Positions 7,340 to 15,489 of a stretch of 52,451 nucleotides of DNA are shown here, piece by piece. The DNA comes from Streptomyces sp. ISL-11 (GTDB lineage Bacteria; Actinomycetota; Actinomycetes; Streptomycetales; Streptomycetaceae): positions 1-52,451 of the forward strand of contig NZ_JAGGOL010000090.1 in the NCBI RefSeq assembly GCF_018614525.1. Direction: 5' to 3'. The stretch's first letter is position 1. Every line of letters starts with the position of its first letter. Below the pieces are notes generated by a model. That model was given only the letters and a program-made list of their open reading frames with translations. It was not told where the DNA came from and searched no databases. A program made the position numbers and the translations under genes.

Positions 7340-8722
7340 GTGAAGAGCGCCGTGGAGACCCTGAACCCGACTCGGGTTCGGCTCACTGTTGAGGTGCCCT
7401 TCGAGGAGCTCAAGGCCAGCCTCGACGCGGCGTACAAGAAGATCAACCAGCAGGTCACGGTGAAGGGCTTCCGTCAGGGCAAGATCCCGGCCCGCGTCAT
7501 CGACCAGCGGTTCGGCCGCGGTGCGGTCCTCGAAGAGGCCGTCAACGACGCACTGCCGAAGTTCTACACCGAGGCGGTCAACGAGGCCGACCTGAACCCG
7601 CTGGGCCAGCCCGAGGTCGACATCACGGAGCTGAAGGACGGCGAGCTGCTCTCCTTCACCGCCGAGGTCGACATCCGTCCGACCCTGGAGATCCCGGACT
7701 ACTCCGGCATCGAGGTCACCGTCGACGCCGCCGAGGTCACCGACGAGGACATCGAGAAGTCGGTCGAGCAGCTGCGCGACCGCTTCGCGACCACCTCCCC
7801 GGTCGAGCGCGCCGCCGCCGAGGGTGACATCGTCACCGTCAACCTGGAGGCCAAGGTCGACGGCGAGGTCCTGGAGGACGGCGTCGCCGAGGGTGTCGAC
7901 TACACCATCGGTTCCGGCCAGCTCCTGGACGGCATCGACGAGGCCGTCACCGGCCTGGAGGCCGGCGGCACCGCCACCTTCACCTCCGAGCTCAAGGGCG
8001 GCACCGCCGAGGGCAAGGAGGCCGAGGTCAAGGTCGACGTCACCGCCGTCAAGGCCCGTGAACTGCCCGCGCTGGACGACGACTTCGCCCAGCTGGCGAG
8101 CGAGTTCGACACGCTGGAGGAGCTCCGCGCCGACAGCGCCAAGCGCCTCGCCCGCATGAAGAAGTACGACCAGGCCACCCAGGCCCAGGAGAAGGTCCTC
8201 GACGAGCTGATCAAGCTGGTCGAGGTCCCGATGCCCGAGAAGCTGCTCGAGGACGAGGTCAACACCCGCAAGCACAACCTCGAGCACCACCAGCTGGGCC
8301 AGATGGGCCTGGACCTGGCGAAGTACCTGGAGATCCAGGGCAAGTCCGCCGAGGAGTTCGACGCCGAGCTCAAGGAGCAGGCCGAGAAGGGCATCAAGAC
8401 CCAGTTCATCCTCGACGAGATCGTCAACAAGGAGAAGCTGTCGGTCGGCCAGGAGGAGCTCACCGAGCACCTCATGCGCCGTGCCCAGTCCTCCGGCATG
8501 AGCCCCGACCAGTTCGCCCAGGCCGTCGTCGAGGGTGGCCAGGTGCCGATGCTCGTCGGCGAGGTCGCCCGCGGCAAGGCCCTCGCGGCCGTCGTCGAGG
8601 TCGCCGTGGTCAAGGACAGCAACGGTGAGGTCGTCGACCTGGACGACGAGGACGAGACCGCCGAGACGGTCGAGGCCACCACCGAGACGGTCGAGGCCGG
8701 CGAGGACAAGACCGAGGCCTGA
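7340..8722 (+). CDS. tig: Trigger factor, ribosome-associated chaperone
   Basis: Binds the ribosome exit tunnel, shields nascent chains and has peptidyl-prolyl isomerase activity. Three parts are visible: an N-terminal ribosome-binding domain with the GFRQGKIP signature (residues about 43-50), a central FKBP-type domain (about 155-240, GDIVTVNLEAKVDG), and a long helical C-terminal chaperone domain. The last 25 residues are very acidic. 460 residues is the normal length. It starts with GTG at 7340 with AAGGAG 8 nt upstream. It is the first gene of the conserved tig-clpP1-clpP2-clpX block but is separated from clpP1 by a strong terminator, so it is probably its own transcription unit. Confidence 0.98.
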   Translation: MKSAVETLNPTRVRLTVEVPFEELKASLDAAYKKINQQVTVKGFRQGKIPARVIDQRFGRGAVLEEAVNDALPKFYTEAVNEADLNPLGQPEVDITELKDGELLSFTAEVDIRPTLEIPDYSGIEVTVDAAEVTDEDIEKSVEQLRDRFATTSPVERAAAEGDIVTVNLEAKVDGEVLEDGVAEGVDYTIGSGQLLDGIDEAVTGLEAGGTATFTSELKGGTAEGKEAEVKVDVTAVKARELPALDDDFAQLASEFDTLEELRADSAKRLARMKKYDQATQAQEKVLDELIKLVEVPMPEKLLEDEVNTRKHNLEHHQLGQMGLDLAKYLEIQGKSAEEFDAELKEQAEKGIKTQFILDEIVNKEKLSVGQEELTEHLMRRAQSSGMSPDQFAQAVVEGGQVPMLVGEVARGKALAAVVEVAVVKDSNGEVVDLDDEDETAETVEATTETVEAGEDKTEA

Positions 8723-8766
8723 GCCCCGGCCCCCTCGTAGCCGGTTCACGCACCGGTACGCGCCAA

Positions 8767-8809
8767 GGGCCCGGCCGCGACATCCCACCAGGGTGTCGCG
8801 GCCGGGCCC
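8767..8809 (+). terminator. Strong hairpin terminator after tig
   Basis: A perfect 16-bp inverted repeat (GGGCCCGGCCGCGACA / TGTCGCGGCCGGGCCC) with an 11-nt loop, 45 nt past the tig stop. It lacks a T-run, as is common in Streptomyces. It separates tig from the clpP1 promoter region. Confidence 0.85.
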
Positions 8810-8837
8810 GCCGCGTCTGCCGGGCCCGGTGAACCTG

Positions 8838-8851
8838 CGCTCAGAGCGAAC
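8838..8851. promoter_or_regulatory. ClgR operator upstream of clpP1
   Basis: On the minus strand the sequence reads GTTCGC-TCTGA-GCG, an exact match to the GTTCGC-N5-GCG motif I recall for ClgR, the Streptomyces activator of clpP1P2, clpC and lon. It lies about 170 bp before the clpP1 GTG. No -10/-35 pair could be assigned with confidence downstream of it. The 301-bp gap between tig and clpP1 otherwise holds only the tig terminator. Confidence 0.75.
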
Positions 8852-9023
8852 AGTTCCTGATGCGGGATGGCCGCCGCCTACCAGCGCGTTAGGGTCCGTA
8901 GATACGGGGGCAGGGGAGTCCCGGGAGCGCGCCACGGGGATCCGGACGGCACCGCCCGTACCCCGCCCTTTGAAGAAGACGCTGAGACGGCTCGCGGCCG
9001 TCTAACAACGAGCAGGTGGATAC

Positions 9024-9641
9024 GTGACGAATCTGATGCCTTCCGCCGCCGCCGGCGAGCCGAGCTTCGGTGGCCTCGGCGACCAGGTCTACAACCGACT
9101 GCTCGGGGAACGGATCATCTTCCTCGGCCAGCCGGTCGACGACGACATCGCCAACAAGATCACGGCGCAGCTGCTCCTCCTTGCCGCGGACCCGGACAAG
9201 GACATCTACCTCTACATCAACAGCCCCGGCGGCTCCATCACGGCCGGCATGGCGATCTACGACACCATGCAGTACATCAAGAACGACGTGGTCACCATCG
9301 CCATGGGCCTCGCCGCCTCGATGGGCCAGTTCCTGCTGTCCGCCGGTACGCCCGGCAAGCGCTTCGCGCTGCCGAACGCCGAGATCCTCATCCACCAGCC
9401 CTCCGCGGGCCTGGCGGGCTCCGCCTCGGACATCCGGATCCACGCCGAGCGGCTGCTGTACACCAAGAAGCGGATGGCGGAGCTGACCTCCTTCCACACC
9501 GGTCAGACCGTCGAGCAGGTCACCAAGGACTCCGACCGCGACCGCTGGTTCTCCGCCGACGAGGCCAAGGAGTACGGCCTCATCGACGAGGTCATGAACA
9601 CTGCCGCAGGCGTTCCGGGCGGGGGCGGCACGGGGGCCTGA
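9024..9641 (+). CDS. clpP1: ATP-dependent Clp protease proteolytic subunit ClpP1
   Basis: Serine peptidase subunit that, with ClpP2, forms the barrel fed by ClpX and ClpC. The catalytic triad is visible: Ser99 in GLAASMGQF, His124 in ILIHQPSAG and Asp173 in DRDRWFSADEA. 205 residues, ending in a Gly-rich tail. It starts with GTG at 9024 with GCAGGTGG just upstream; a second ATG at 9036 is possible. It is the first gene of a clpP1-clpP2 operon and lies downstream of a ClgR operator. Assignment as P1 rather than P2 rests on gene order and the MGQF motif. Confidence 0.97.
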   Translation: MTNLMPSAAAGEPSFGGLGDQVYNRLLGERIIFLGQPVDDDIANKITAQLLLLAADPDKDIYLYINSPGGSITAGMAIYDTMQYIKNDVVTIAMGLAASMGQFLLSAGTPGKRFALPNAEILIHQPSAGLAGSASDIRIHAERLLYTKKRMAELTSFHTGQTVEQVTKDSDRDRWFSADEAKEYGLIDEVMNTAAGVPGGGGTGA

Positions 9642-9706
9642 ACCCCGGCACACCCCATACCGAACCCCCCGGCCCCCCGAACGCCACCAGGATGGTGAAG
9701 AAGCAG

Positions 9707-10381
9707 ATGAACAACCACGCCGGCAGCGGCCTGCACACCGGCTCCCGGTCCGAGTTCTCCGGACCCCGCGCCGAGTCCCGCTACATCGTTCCGCGCTTCG
9801 TCGAGCGCACCTCGCAGGGCGTGCGCGAGTACGACCCGTACGCGAAGCTCTTCGAGGAGCGAGTGATCTTCCTGGGCGTCCAGATCGACGACGCCTCGGC
9901 CAACGACGTCATGGCGCAGCTGCTGTGCCTGGAGTCGATGGACCCCGACCGCGACATCTCGATCTACATCAACAGCCCGGGCGGCTCGTTCACGGCGCTC
10001 ACGGCGATCTACGACACGATGCAGTTCGTGAAGCCCGACATCCAGACGGTCTGCATGGGCCAGGCGGCCTCCGCCGCGGCCGTGCTGCTCGCCGCCGGCA
10101 CGCCCGGCAAGCGGATGGCGCTGCCGAACGCCCGCGTCCTGATCCACCAGCCGTACAGCGAGACGGGCCGGGGCCAGGTCTCCGACCTGGAGATCGCCGC
10201 GAACGAGATCCTGCGGATGCGTGCCCAGCTGGAGGACATGCTGGCCAAGCACTCCACCACGCCGATCGAGAAGATCCGCGAGGACATCGAGCGCGACAAG
10301 ATCCTCACCGCCGACGAGCTGCTCGCGTACGGTCTGGTCGACCAGATCGTGTCGACGCGCAAGACGTCCGTTTCGGTCTGA
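9707..10381 (+). CDS. clpP2: ATP-dependent Clp protease proteolytic subunit ClpP2
   Basis: Second Clp peptidase subunit, which assembles with ClpP1. It has the conserved triad: Ser122 in GQAASAAAVL, His147 in VLIHQPYSE and Asp197 in ERDKILTADE. It has a longer N-terminal leader than ClpP1 (about 28 residues before VPRFVERT), typical of actinobacterial ClpP2. The ATG at 9707 is chosen because GGTGAAG lies just upstream; another ATG at 9692 would add five residues. It follows clpP1 after 65 bp and is surely co-transcribed. 224 residues. Confidence 0.96.
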   Translation: MNNHAGSGLHTGSRSEFSGPRAESRYIVPRFVERTSQGVREYDPYAKLFEERVIFLGVQIDDASANDVMAQLLCLESMDPDRDISIYINSPGGSFTALTAIYDTMQFVKPDIQTVCMGQAASAAAVLLAAGTPGKRMALPNARVLIHQPYSETGRGQVSDLEIAANEILRMRAQLEDMLAKHSTTPIEKIREDIERDKILTADELLAYGLVDQIVSTRKTSVSV

Positions 10382-10414
10382 CCTTTTCCGGTCCGGCCAC
10401 CGTGCCGCCGGCCA

Positions 10415-10443
10415 CCCCCTTGGACCGAGTAGGTCCAAGGGGG
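10415..10443. promoter_or_regulatory. Perfect hairpin between clpP2 and clpX
   Basis: A 12-bp perfect inverted repeat (CCCCCTTGGACC / GGTCCAAGGGGG) around a 5-nt loop, 34 nt after the clpP2 stop and about 90 nt before the clpX start. There is no T-run. It could terminate or attenuate the clpP1P2 transcript, so that clpX is expressed partly from its own promoter. Confidence 0.65.
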
Positions 10444-10534
10444 GCCCGCTCGGGGGGCCCGGCAAGGTACCGTCGATAGGCAAGCACCCGGGTTCGCAGA
10501 GCAAGGCGGATCCCAGGCGAAGGGGAAGCACCTC

Positions 10535-11812
10535 GTGGCACGCATCGGTGACGGCGGCGATCTGCTCAAGTGCTCGTTCTGCGGCAAGAGCCAGAAGCAG
10601 GTGAAGAAGCTCATCGCGGGTCCTGGTGTGTACATCTGCGACGAGTGCATCGACCTCTGCAACGAGATCATCGAGGAAGAGCTCGCGGAGACCTCCGAGG
10701 TGCGCTGGGAGGAGCTTCCCAAGCCCCGTGAGATCTACGAGTTCCTCGAGGGCTATGTGGTGGGCCAGGAGGCCGCCAAGAAGGCCCTCTCGGTCGCGGT
10801 CTACAACCACTACAAGCGCGTGCAGGCCGGCGAGAACGGCGGCCACCGCGACGACGGCATCGAGCTGGCGAAGTCCAACATCCTGCTGCTGGGCCCGACC
10901 GGCTCCGGCAAGACGCTGCTCGCCCAGACCCTCGCCCGGATGCTGAACGTCCCGTTCGCCATCGCCGACGCCACGGCGCTGACCGAGGCGGGCTATGTCG
11001 GCGAGGACGTCGAGAACATCCTCCTGAAGCTGATCCAGGCCGCCGACTACGACGTCAAGAAGGCCGAGACCGGGATCATCTACATCGATGAGATCGACAA
11101 GGTCGCCCGTAAGAGCGAAAATCCGTCGATCACACGGGACGTCTCCGGCGAGGGCGTCCAGCAGGCCCTGCTGAAGATCCTGGAGGGCACGACGGCCTCG
11201 GTGCCCCCGCAGGGCGGCCGGAAGCACCCGCACCAGGAATTCATCCAGATCGACACGACGAACGTCCTCTTCATCGTCGGCGGTGCCTTCTCCGGCCTGG
11301 AGAAGATCATCGAGTCGCGCGCGGGCGCGAAGGGCATCGGCTTCGGCGCCACGATCCGCTCCAAGCGGGAGATCGAGGCCAGCGACCAGTTCCAGGAGGT
11401 CATGCCGGAGGACCTGGTGAAGTTCGGGATGATCCCGGAGTTCATCGGCCGCCTCCCGGTCATCACCTCCGTCCACAACCTGGACCGCGAGGCCCTCCTC
11501 CAGATCCTGGTCGAGCCGCGCAACGCCCTGGTGAAGCAGTACCAAAGGCTGTTCGAACTCGACGGTGTCGAGCTGGAGTTCGACCGTCCGGCCCTGGAGG
11601 CCATCGCCGACCAGGCGATCCTGCGTGGCACCGGCGCGCGCGGCCTGCGCGCCATCATGGAAGAGGTCCTGATGTCGGTGATGTACGAGGTGCCGTCCCG
11701 CAAGGACGTGGCCCGCGTCGTCATCACCGCGGACGTCGTCCACTCCAACGTCAACCCGACCTTGGTGCCGCGCATCGTCCCGAAGGACGAGCGGCACGAG
11801 AAGAGCGCGTAG
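10535..11812 (+). CDS. clpX: ATP-dependent Clp protease ATP-binding subunit ClpX
   Basis: AAA+ unfoldase that recognises tagged substrates and threads them into ClpP. The N-terminal zinc-binding domain has CSFC...CDEC (residues about 11-33). Walker A is GPTGSGKT, Walker B is IIYIDEID, the pore loop is GYVGEDVE, the RKH loop is GGRKHPH, and sensor-2 GARGLRAI is also present. 425 residues is normal. It starts with GTG at 10535 with GAAGGGGAAG upstream. It ends at a strong terminator that closes the conserved tig-clp block; the accessory region begins after it. Confidence 0.98.
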   Translation: MARIGDGGDLLKCSFCGKSQKQVKKLIAGPGVYICDECIDLCNEIIEEELAETSEVRWEELPKPREIYEFLEGYVVGQEAAKKALSVAVYNHYKRVQAGENGGHRDDGIELAKSNILLLGPTGSGKTLLAQTLARMLNVPFAIADATALTEAGYVGEDVENILLKLIQAADYDVKKAETGIIYIDEIDKVARKSENPSITRDVSGEGVQQALLKILEGTTASVPPQGGRKHPHQEFIQIDTTNVLFIVGGAFSGLEKIIESRAGAKGIGFGATIRSKREIEASDQFQEVMPEDLVKFGMIPEFIGRLPVITSVHNLDREALLQILVEPRNALVKQYQRLFELDGVELEFDRPALEAIADQAILRGTGARGLRAIMEEVLMSVMYEVPSRKDVARVVITADVVHSNVNPTLVPRIVPKDERHEKSA

Positions 11813-11823
11813 CGCTCGCCGTC

Positions 11824-11880
11824 GTACGCACGTGAGGGGGCGCCCGGCACAGCATGTGCCGGGCGCCCCCTTGTGCGTAC
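11824..11880 (+). terminator. Bipartite hairpin terminator after clpX
   Basis: A perfect 16-bp core stem (11836-11851 with 11855-11870, loop GCA) is enclosed by an outer 8-bp stem GTACGCAC / GTGCGTAC. It starts 12 nt after the clpX stop. Confidence 0.9.
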
Positions 11881-11937
11881 CCACCCCATGGGGTGGTTTA
11901 GCGCACCTGAGAGGCTTCCGCCCCTGTTGGGTACGGT

Positions 11938-12396
11938 GTGACCACTTTCCGCGCCTTGCGGCGTTCGGCCGCCGTTGCCGCCCTGCTTCTGGCGGCCGTC
12001 GCCCTTCCCTCCACGCCCGCGGCCGCCGTCCCGCGGGCCCATGGCGTACTCCGTCCGGCCGATGTCATCGACCCACCCGTTTCGGCCCGCAGCCTTCCGG
12101 CACAGGTCAAGAACGCCTGTGACATCTGGCGAGGACTGAGCTGGCCGACGGCGGACCGGGCCGAGGACTACGCGGTGCCGGACACCCGCTTCGTCATCCG
12201 CGGCAGCAACGTCTACGTGAACCGCAACGGCGACCTCCCGCTGGAGGGCTACTACCGCGAGTACGACGTCAACCCGCGCTCGCCCGGCCAGCGCCGCGAC
12301 GCCGAGCGCCTCGTCCGCGACACCGATTCGCACACGGTCTGGTACACCAACGACCACTACAACAACTTCCGGAGGATCGCGTCCGGTTGCTCCTGA
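11938..12396 (+). CDS. Secreted guanyl-specific ribonuclease (RNase Sa/N1-T1 family)
   Basis: Extracellular RNase that cleaves after guanosine. An Arg-rich n-region and a hydrophobic core ending PSTPAAAVP form a Sec signal peptide of about 32 residues. The mature C-terminal half carries the family's catalytic set: Glu in GYYREYDV, Arg residues in GQRRDAERLV and His in YTNDHYNNF. Two Cys (NACDIW and the penultimate residue SGCS) fit the single disulfide of RNase Sa. 152 residues as a precursor. It starts with GTG at 11938 without a visible ribosome-binding site; the start is uncertain by a few codons. No barstar-like inhibitor gene is recognisable in the window. Confidence 0.87.
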   Translation: MTTFRALRRSAAVAALLLAAVALPSTPAAAVPRAHGVLRPADVIDPPVSARSLPAQVKNACDIWRGLSWPTADRAEDYAVPDTRFVIRGSNVYVNRNGDLPLEGYYREYDVNPRSPGQRRDAERLVRDTDSHTVWYTNDHYNNFRRIASGCS

Positions 12397-12455
12397 CGGG
12401 GGCGGGGCGCCGCCTGGACGACCCGTCGGCGGAAGGCCGTTGGGCGCCACGGTGT

Positions 12456-13310
12456 TCAGGCCCGGTCGCGGGAGACCGCAGAGCCGGGCGGGGCGGCATC
12501 GGTTCGCACCGCAGTAGCCACCAGCGTGGCGTAGCGCATGGTGAAGCCGCCTCCCGCCGCGTCGATGGCGGCGCCGACGCCTGCCAGCACCTTGTCCAGC
12601 TCGACCGGCGGGAGCCGGGTGTGGCCGCCGGTGGTGGGCAGCTGGTCCAGCCACTCGTTCTTGGTGTAGGACCGCTCCCAGCCGAATCGCCACTGTTCCG
12701 GGTCGCCGAAGGTGCCCACTTGACGCATCCCGTCGGCTGCCCGGGTGCACAGCTCCGTGTACCCGTCCACGGCCGGCGTCGCCCATTGGCGGGCGGCAAG
12801 GGAGTCGGGCAGCACCCGGCGGTAGACCTCGGCGAAGGATTCCGCCAGCTCGGAGGGGAGTCGGCCCGCGTTCCAGAACACGGCGAGCCGGCCACCGGGC
12901 CGCAGCGCCCGCGCCGCCTTGGCCGCTCCCGCGACCGGGTCCACCCAGTGCCAGGTCTGCCCGGAGACGACCGCGTCGAACTCCCGGCCGGCGGGGTCCC
13001 AGGCTTCGAACGCCGCCACCTCGACGTCCAGCCCGCGCTGCCGCGCCAGGTCGGCCATCCGCGCGTCGACGTCGACGCCCAGCACCCGGCAGCCGGCGGC
13101 CTCGAACTGCCGGGCCGCGATGCCGGTGCCACATCCGACGTCGAGGATGTCGGGGCCTGTGGCGGCTATCCGGTCCACCATGGCCCGGGGGTAGCGGGGC
13201 CGGGCCCGGTCGTAGCGTTGCGCGTCGGCACCGAACGATTCCGCCAACTGCCGGTGCCGATGGGGCTCGTGGTCGGAGAAGGACGCTCGCTCAGGCGGTA
13301 AAGTGGGCAT
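12456..13310 (-). CDS. Class I SAM-dependent methyltransferase
   Basis: Soluble methyltransferase of the Methyltransf_11/UbiE-like type. Motif I is ILDVGCGTGIAARQFE (residues about 54-69), followed by VLGVDVDARMADLARQ, VVSGQTWHWVDP and ALRPGGRLAVFWN. 284 residues. The ATG at 13310 fits a consensus-like promoter (TTGACG-N17-TAATAG) whose -10 is 7 nt before it, so the message is probably leaderless. It is divergent from the TetR gene, with two operator palindromes covering its promoter and start codon, so it is almost certainly a TetR target. The substrate is unknown; the neighbouring quinone oxidoreductase suggests detoxification of a small lipophilic compound. Confidence 0.88.
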   Translation of the reverse strand: MPTLPPERASFSDHEPHRHRQLAESFGADAQRYDRARPRYPRAMVDRIAATGPDILDVGCGTGIAARQFEAAGCRVLGVDVDARMADLARQRGLDVEVAAFEAWDPAGREFDAVVSGQTWHWVDPVAGAAKAARALRPGGRLAVFWNAGRLPSELAESFAEVYRRVLPDSLAARQWATPAVDGYTELCTRAADGMRQVGTFGDPEQWRFGWERSYTKNEWLDQLPTTGGHTRLPPVELDKVLAGVGAAIDAAGGGFTMRYATLVATAVRTDAAPPGSAVSRDRA

Positions 13311-13346
13311 GCGCCCACTATTAATGGGCAAACGCCCACTCGTCAA
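13302..13346. promoter_or_regulatory. Divergent tetR/methyltransferase promoter with two operator palindromes
   Basis: The minus-strand promoter reads TTGACG (13346-13341), 17 nt, TAATAG (13323-13318), 7 nt, then ATG. Operator 1 is AGTGGGC-ATGC-GCCCACT (13302-13319), spanning the -10 and the start codon. Operator 2 is TGGGC-AAAC-GCCCA (13325-13338), inside the -35/-10 spacer. The two centres are 21 bp apart, two helical turns, so two dimers would bind the same face. Confidence 0.85.
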
Positions 13347-13371
13347 CGGGTGCAGCGAGAGGAGACGCACG

Positions 13372-13992
13372 ATGCCGACAGGGGTGGCCATCCGCGACGC
13401 GCGCGAGCAACTGTTCGACGCGGCTGAGCGTGTCCTGCTGCGTGCCGGGCCGAGCGCGCTGACCAGCCGAGCGGTCACCACCGAGGCAGGCTGCGCCAAG
13501 GGCGTCCTGCACCGGCACTTCGCCGACTTCGACGCCTTCCTCGCCGAGCTCGTACTCGACCGCGTCGCCCGGATCGACCACCAAGCCGCCACCCTGCGCG
13601 ACTCCGCCGGGACCGGTACCGTCGCCGACAACCTCACCGGCGCTCTGAAGGGCCTGTTCGGGCCCGTCGCGGTGGCGATCGTCGGCCTCGTCACCTCCCG
13701 GGACGACCTGCGCGCCCGGCTCCGCCGGACCACGCCGACCGGCATCCCGCTGCTGACGGAGGCCACGACCATGATCGCCTCCTACCTCGCCGTCGAGCGT
13801 GAACTGGGCCGCATCGCGGCCGATGCCGATGTCGACACCCTCGCCCCCACGCTCATCGGGACTGGCCACATGCTGTTCGCCGACCGCAAGGGCGTGCCGC
13901 CGGAGGCGGAAGCCGTTCGCAAGGTCGTGACCGCGGTGGTCGCCGGCGTCGGCCGTTCGGCGGCTCCCTCGCTTGACCTCAAGTCGGGTTGA
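13372..13992 (+). CDS. TetR-family transcriptional repressor
   Basis: N-terminal helix-turn-helix at residues about 10-55 (LTSRAVTTEAGCAKGVLHRH followed by FADFDAFL), then a helical ligand-binding domain, 206 residues. The ATG at 13372 has GAGAGGAG upstream; starts further upstream would fall inside the operators. It is transcribed divergently from the methyltransferase and is followed after 61 bp by a quinone oxidoreductase on the same strand, probably in one operon. The palindromes between tetR and the methyltransferase gene are its likely binding sites, giving autoregulation and control of both arms. The inducer is unknown. Confidence 0.92.
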   Translation: MPTGVAIRDAREQLFDAAERVLLRAGPSALTSRAVTTEAGCAKGVLHRHFADFDAFLAELVLDRVARIDHQAATLRDSAGTGTVADNLTGALKGLFGPVAVAIVGLVTSRDDLRARLRRTTPTGIPLLTEATTMIASYLAVERELGRIAADADVDTLAPTLIGTGHMLFADRKGVPPEAEAVRKVVTAVVAGVGRSAAPSLDLKSG

Positions 13993-14053
13993 TTGTCGAG
14001 ACTGGTCCTCGTCCCCGGCTCCTGCCGGGGCGTGGTGACTGAAGAGGATCGAC

Positions 14054-15031
14054 ATGCACGCGATACGGCTGCACGCCTTCGGCCCTGCCGAGAACCTGGC
14101 GTACGAAGAGGTGCCCGACCCGGTGCCGGGTGCGGGGCAGGTGCGCATCGACGTGCGGGCGTCCGGTGTCCACCTGATAGAGGCCAGACTCCGGCGTGGC
14201 CTGCCCTTCGGTCCGCATCAGCCGCCCACCCTGCCGGTCACGCCGGGCAGCGAGGTCGCCGGTGTCGTCGGGGCGGTGGGCGAGGGCGTGGACCCGGACT
14301 GGCTGGGTCGGCGCGTGGTGGCCAAGCTGCGATCGGGCGGCGGTTATGCCGAGCAGGCCGTGGCTGACGTGGGCTCGCTCCACCGGCTCCCCGATCACCT
14401 GGACGACGACACCGCCGTCGCGATGATCACCACCGGGGCCACGGCCCAGGGCATCCTCGCGGTGGCGCGGATCTCCGTCCGTGACGTCGTGTTGGTGATG
14501 TCCGCGGCGGGCGGGCTGGGCAGCCTGTTCGTGCAAGCCGCGCGCCATGCGGGTGCGGTCGTGGTGGGAGTGGCGGGCGGCCCGGCGAAGGTCGACCGCG
14601 TCCGTACGCTGGGCGCCGACGTGGCGGTCGACTACCGCGACGGCGACTGGCCGGCCCGGGTCCGCGAGGCGCTGGACGGGCGCCGGGTGTCCGTCGTGCT
14701 GGACGGGGTCGGCGGCGCGTCCGGCCGCGCGGCGCTGGAGCTGCTGGGCTCTGGCGGCCGCTTCCTGATGCACGGCTGGGCGGCGGGCGAGCCGACCGAG
14801 ATCACCAGTCGCGACCTGATCGAACGCGGGCTGACCGCGACGTGGGCGTTGGCCCGGCCGGAGATGACACCGCCGGGCGGCCAACGCGAACTGGAGACCC
14901 GCTCCCTGACGGAGGCGGCGGCGGGCCGCCTGATCCCGTTGATCACGAGCTTCCCGCTTGAGCGGGCGGCGGAGGCGCATGCGGCGCTGGAGGGGCGGGG
15001 GGCCGAGGGGAAGGTGGTGCTGACGGTGTAG
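14054..15031 (+). CDS. NADPH:quinone oxidoreductase-like MDR protein
   Basis: Medium-chain dehydrogenase/reductase of the zeta-crystallin/quinone-reductase type. It has a GroES-like N-terminal domain (VRIDVRASGVHLIEARLR; PVTPGSEVAGVV) and a Rossmann domain with AAGGLGSLFVQAARHAGA (residues about 155-172) and LDGVGGASG. The Cys/His zinc ligands of alcohol dehydrogenases are absent, so it is the zinc-free branch that reduces quinones or enones with NADPH. 325 residues, ATG start with GAAGAGGA upstream. It lies directly downstream of tetR and is probably co-transcribed with it. Confidence 0.92.
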   Translation: MHAIRLHAFGPAENLAYEEVPDPVPGAGQVRIDVRASGVHLIEARLRRGLPFGPHQPPTLPVTPGSEVAGVVGAVGEGVDPDWLGRRVVAKLRSGGGYAEQAVADVGSLHRLPDHLDDDTAVAMITTGATAQGILAVARISVRDVVLVMSAAGGLGSLFVQAARHAGAVVVGVAGGPAKVDRVRTLGADVAVDYRDGDWPARVREALDGRRVSVVLDGVGGASGRAALELLGSGGRFLMHGWAAGEPTEITSRDLIERGLTATWALARPEMTPPGGQRELETRSLTEAAAGRLIPLITSFPLERAAEAHAALEGRGAEGKVVLTV

Positions 15032-15044
15032 CGGTTGTGCCGGA

Positions 15045-15398
15045 CTATCGATGGCCCAGCACGTTGACCACGCGGCCGTTCGGGTCGCGGACGAAGAAGC
15101 GGCGGACTCCCCACTCCTCGTCCCGCAGCGGATACACGATCTCCGCACCGCTCTCCCGCATGGCGGCATGGGCCGCGTCCACGTCGTCCACCTCCACGCT
15201 CATGTCCGGCGGGACGGGCGCGGTCGCGTCGCTGGTCATGAAGCTCGCTTGCGCCGACGGTTCGGACGTGGAGGCGAGCGTCATGATCCAGCCGTGATTC
15301 ATGACCTCCTCCAAGCCCAGCAAGCCGTAGAAGTCCCGGTTCGCCTCCATGGTTTCGGGGCTCGTCCGGATGTTGGGTACGACGCGGCGGACGGACAT
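15045..15398 (-). CDS. VOC (glyoxalase/bleomycin-resistance fold) protein
   Basis: Small metal-binding-fold protein of 117 residues with one complete VOC domain. A first beta-alpha-beta unit (VVPNIRTSPETMEANRDFY, GLLGLEE) is followed by VEVDDVDAAHAAMRESGAEIVYP and the typical ending FFVRDPNGRVVNVLGH. The ATG at 15398 has ACAGGAG 7 nt upstream. Its stop lies 13 bp from the stop of the convergent quinone oxidoreductase. The function could be glyoxalase, dioxygenase or antibiotic binding; nothing in the sequence decides. The preceding region on this strand is a pseudogene. Confidence 0.88.
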   Translation of the reverse strand: MSVRRVVPNIRTSPETMEANRDFYGLLGLEEVMNHGWIMTLASTSEPSAQASFMTSDATAPVPPDMSVEVDDVDAAHAAMRESGAEIVYPLRDEEWGVRRFFVRDPNGRVVNVLGHR

Positions 15399-15489
15399 GG
15401 ACGACTCCTGTCGGTGGGAGGGCGAGGTCATGAGCGCACCGATGCCCACGTTCTCGCCGACGCCGGGAGGGTCTGCGGTCAGCCGTCGC

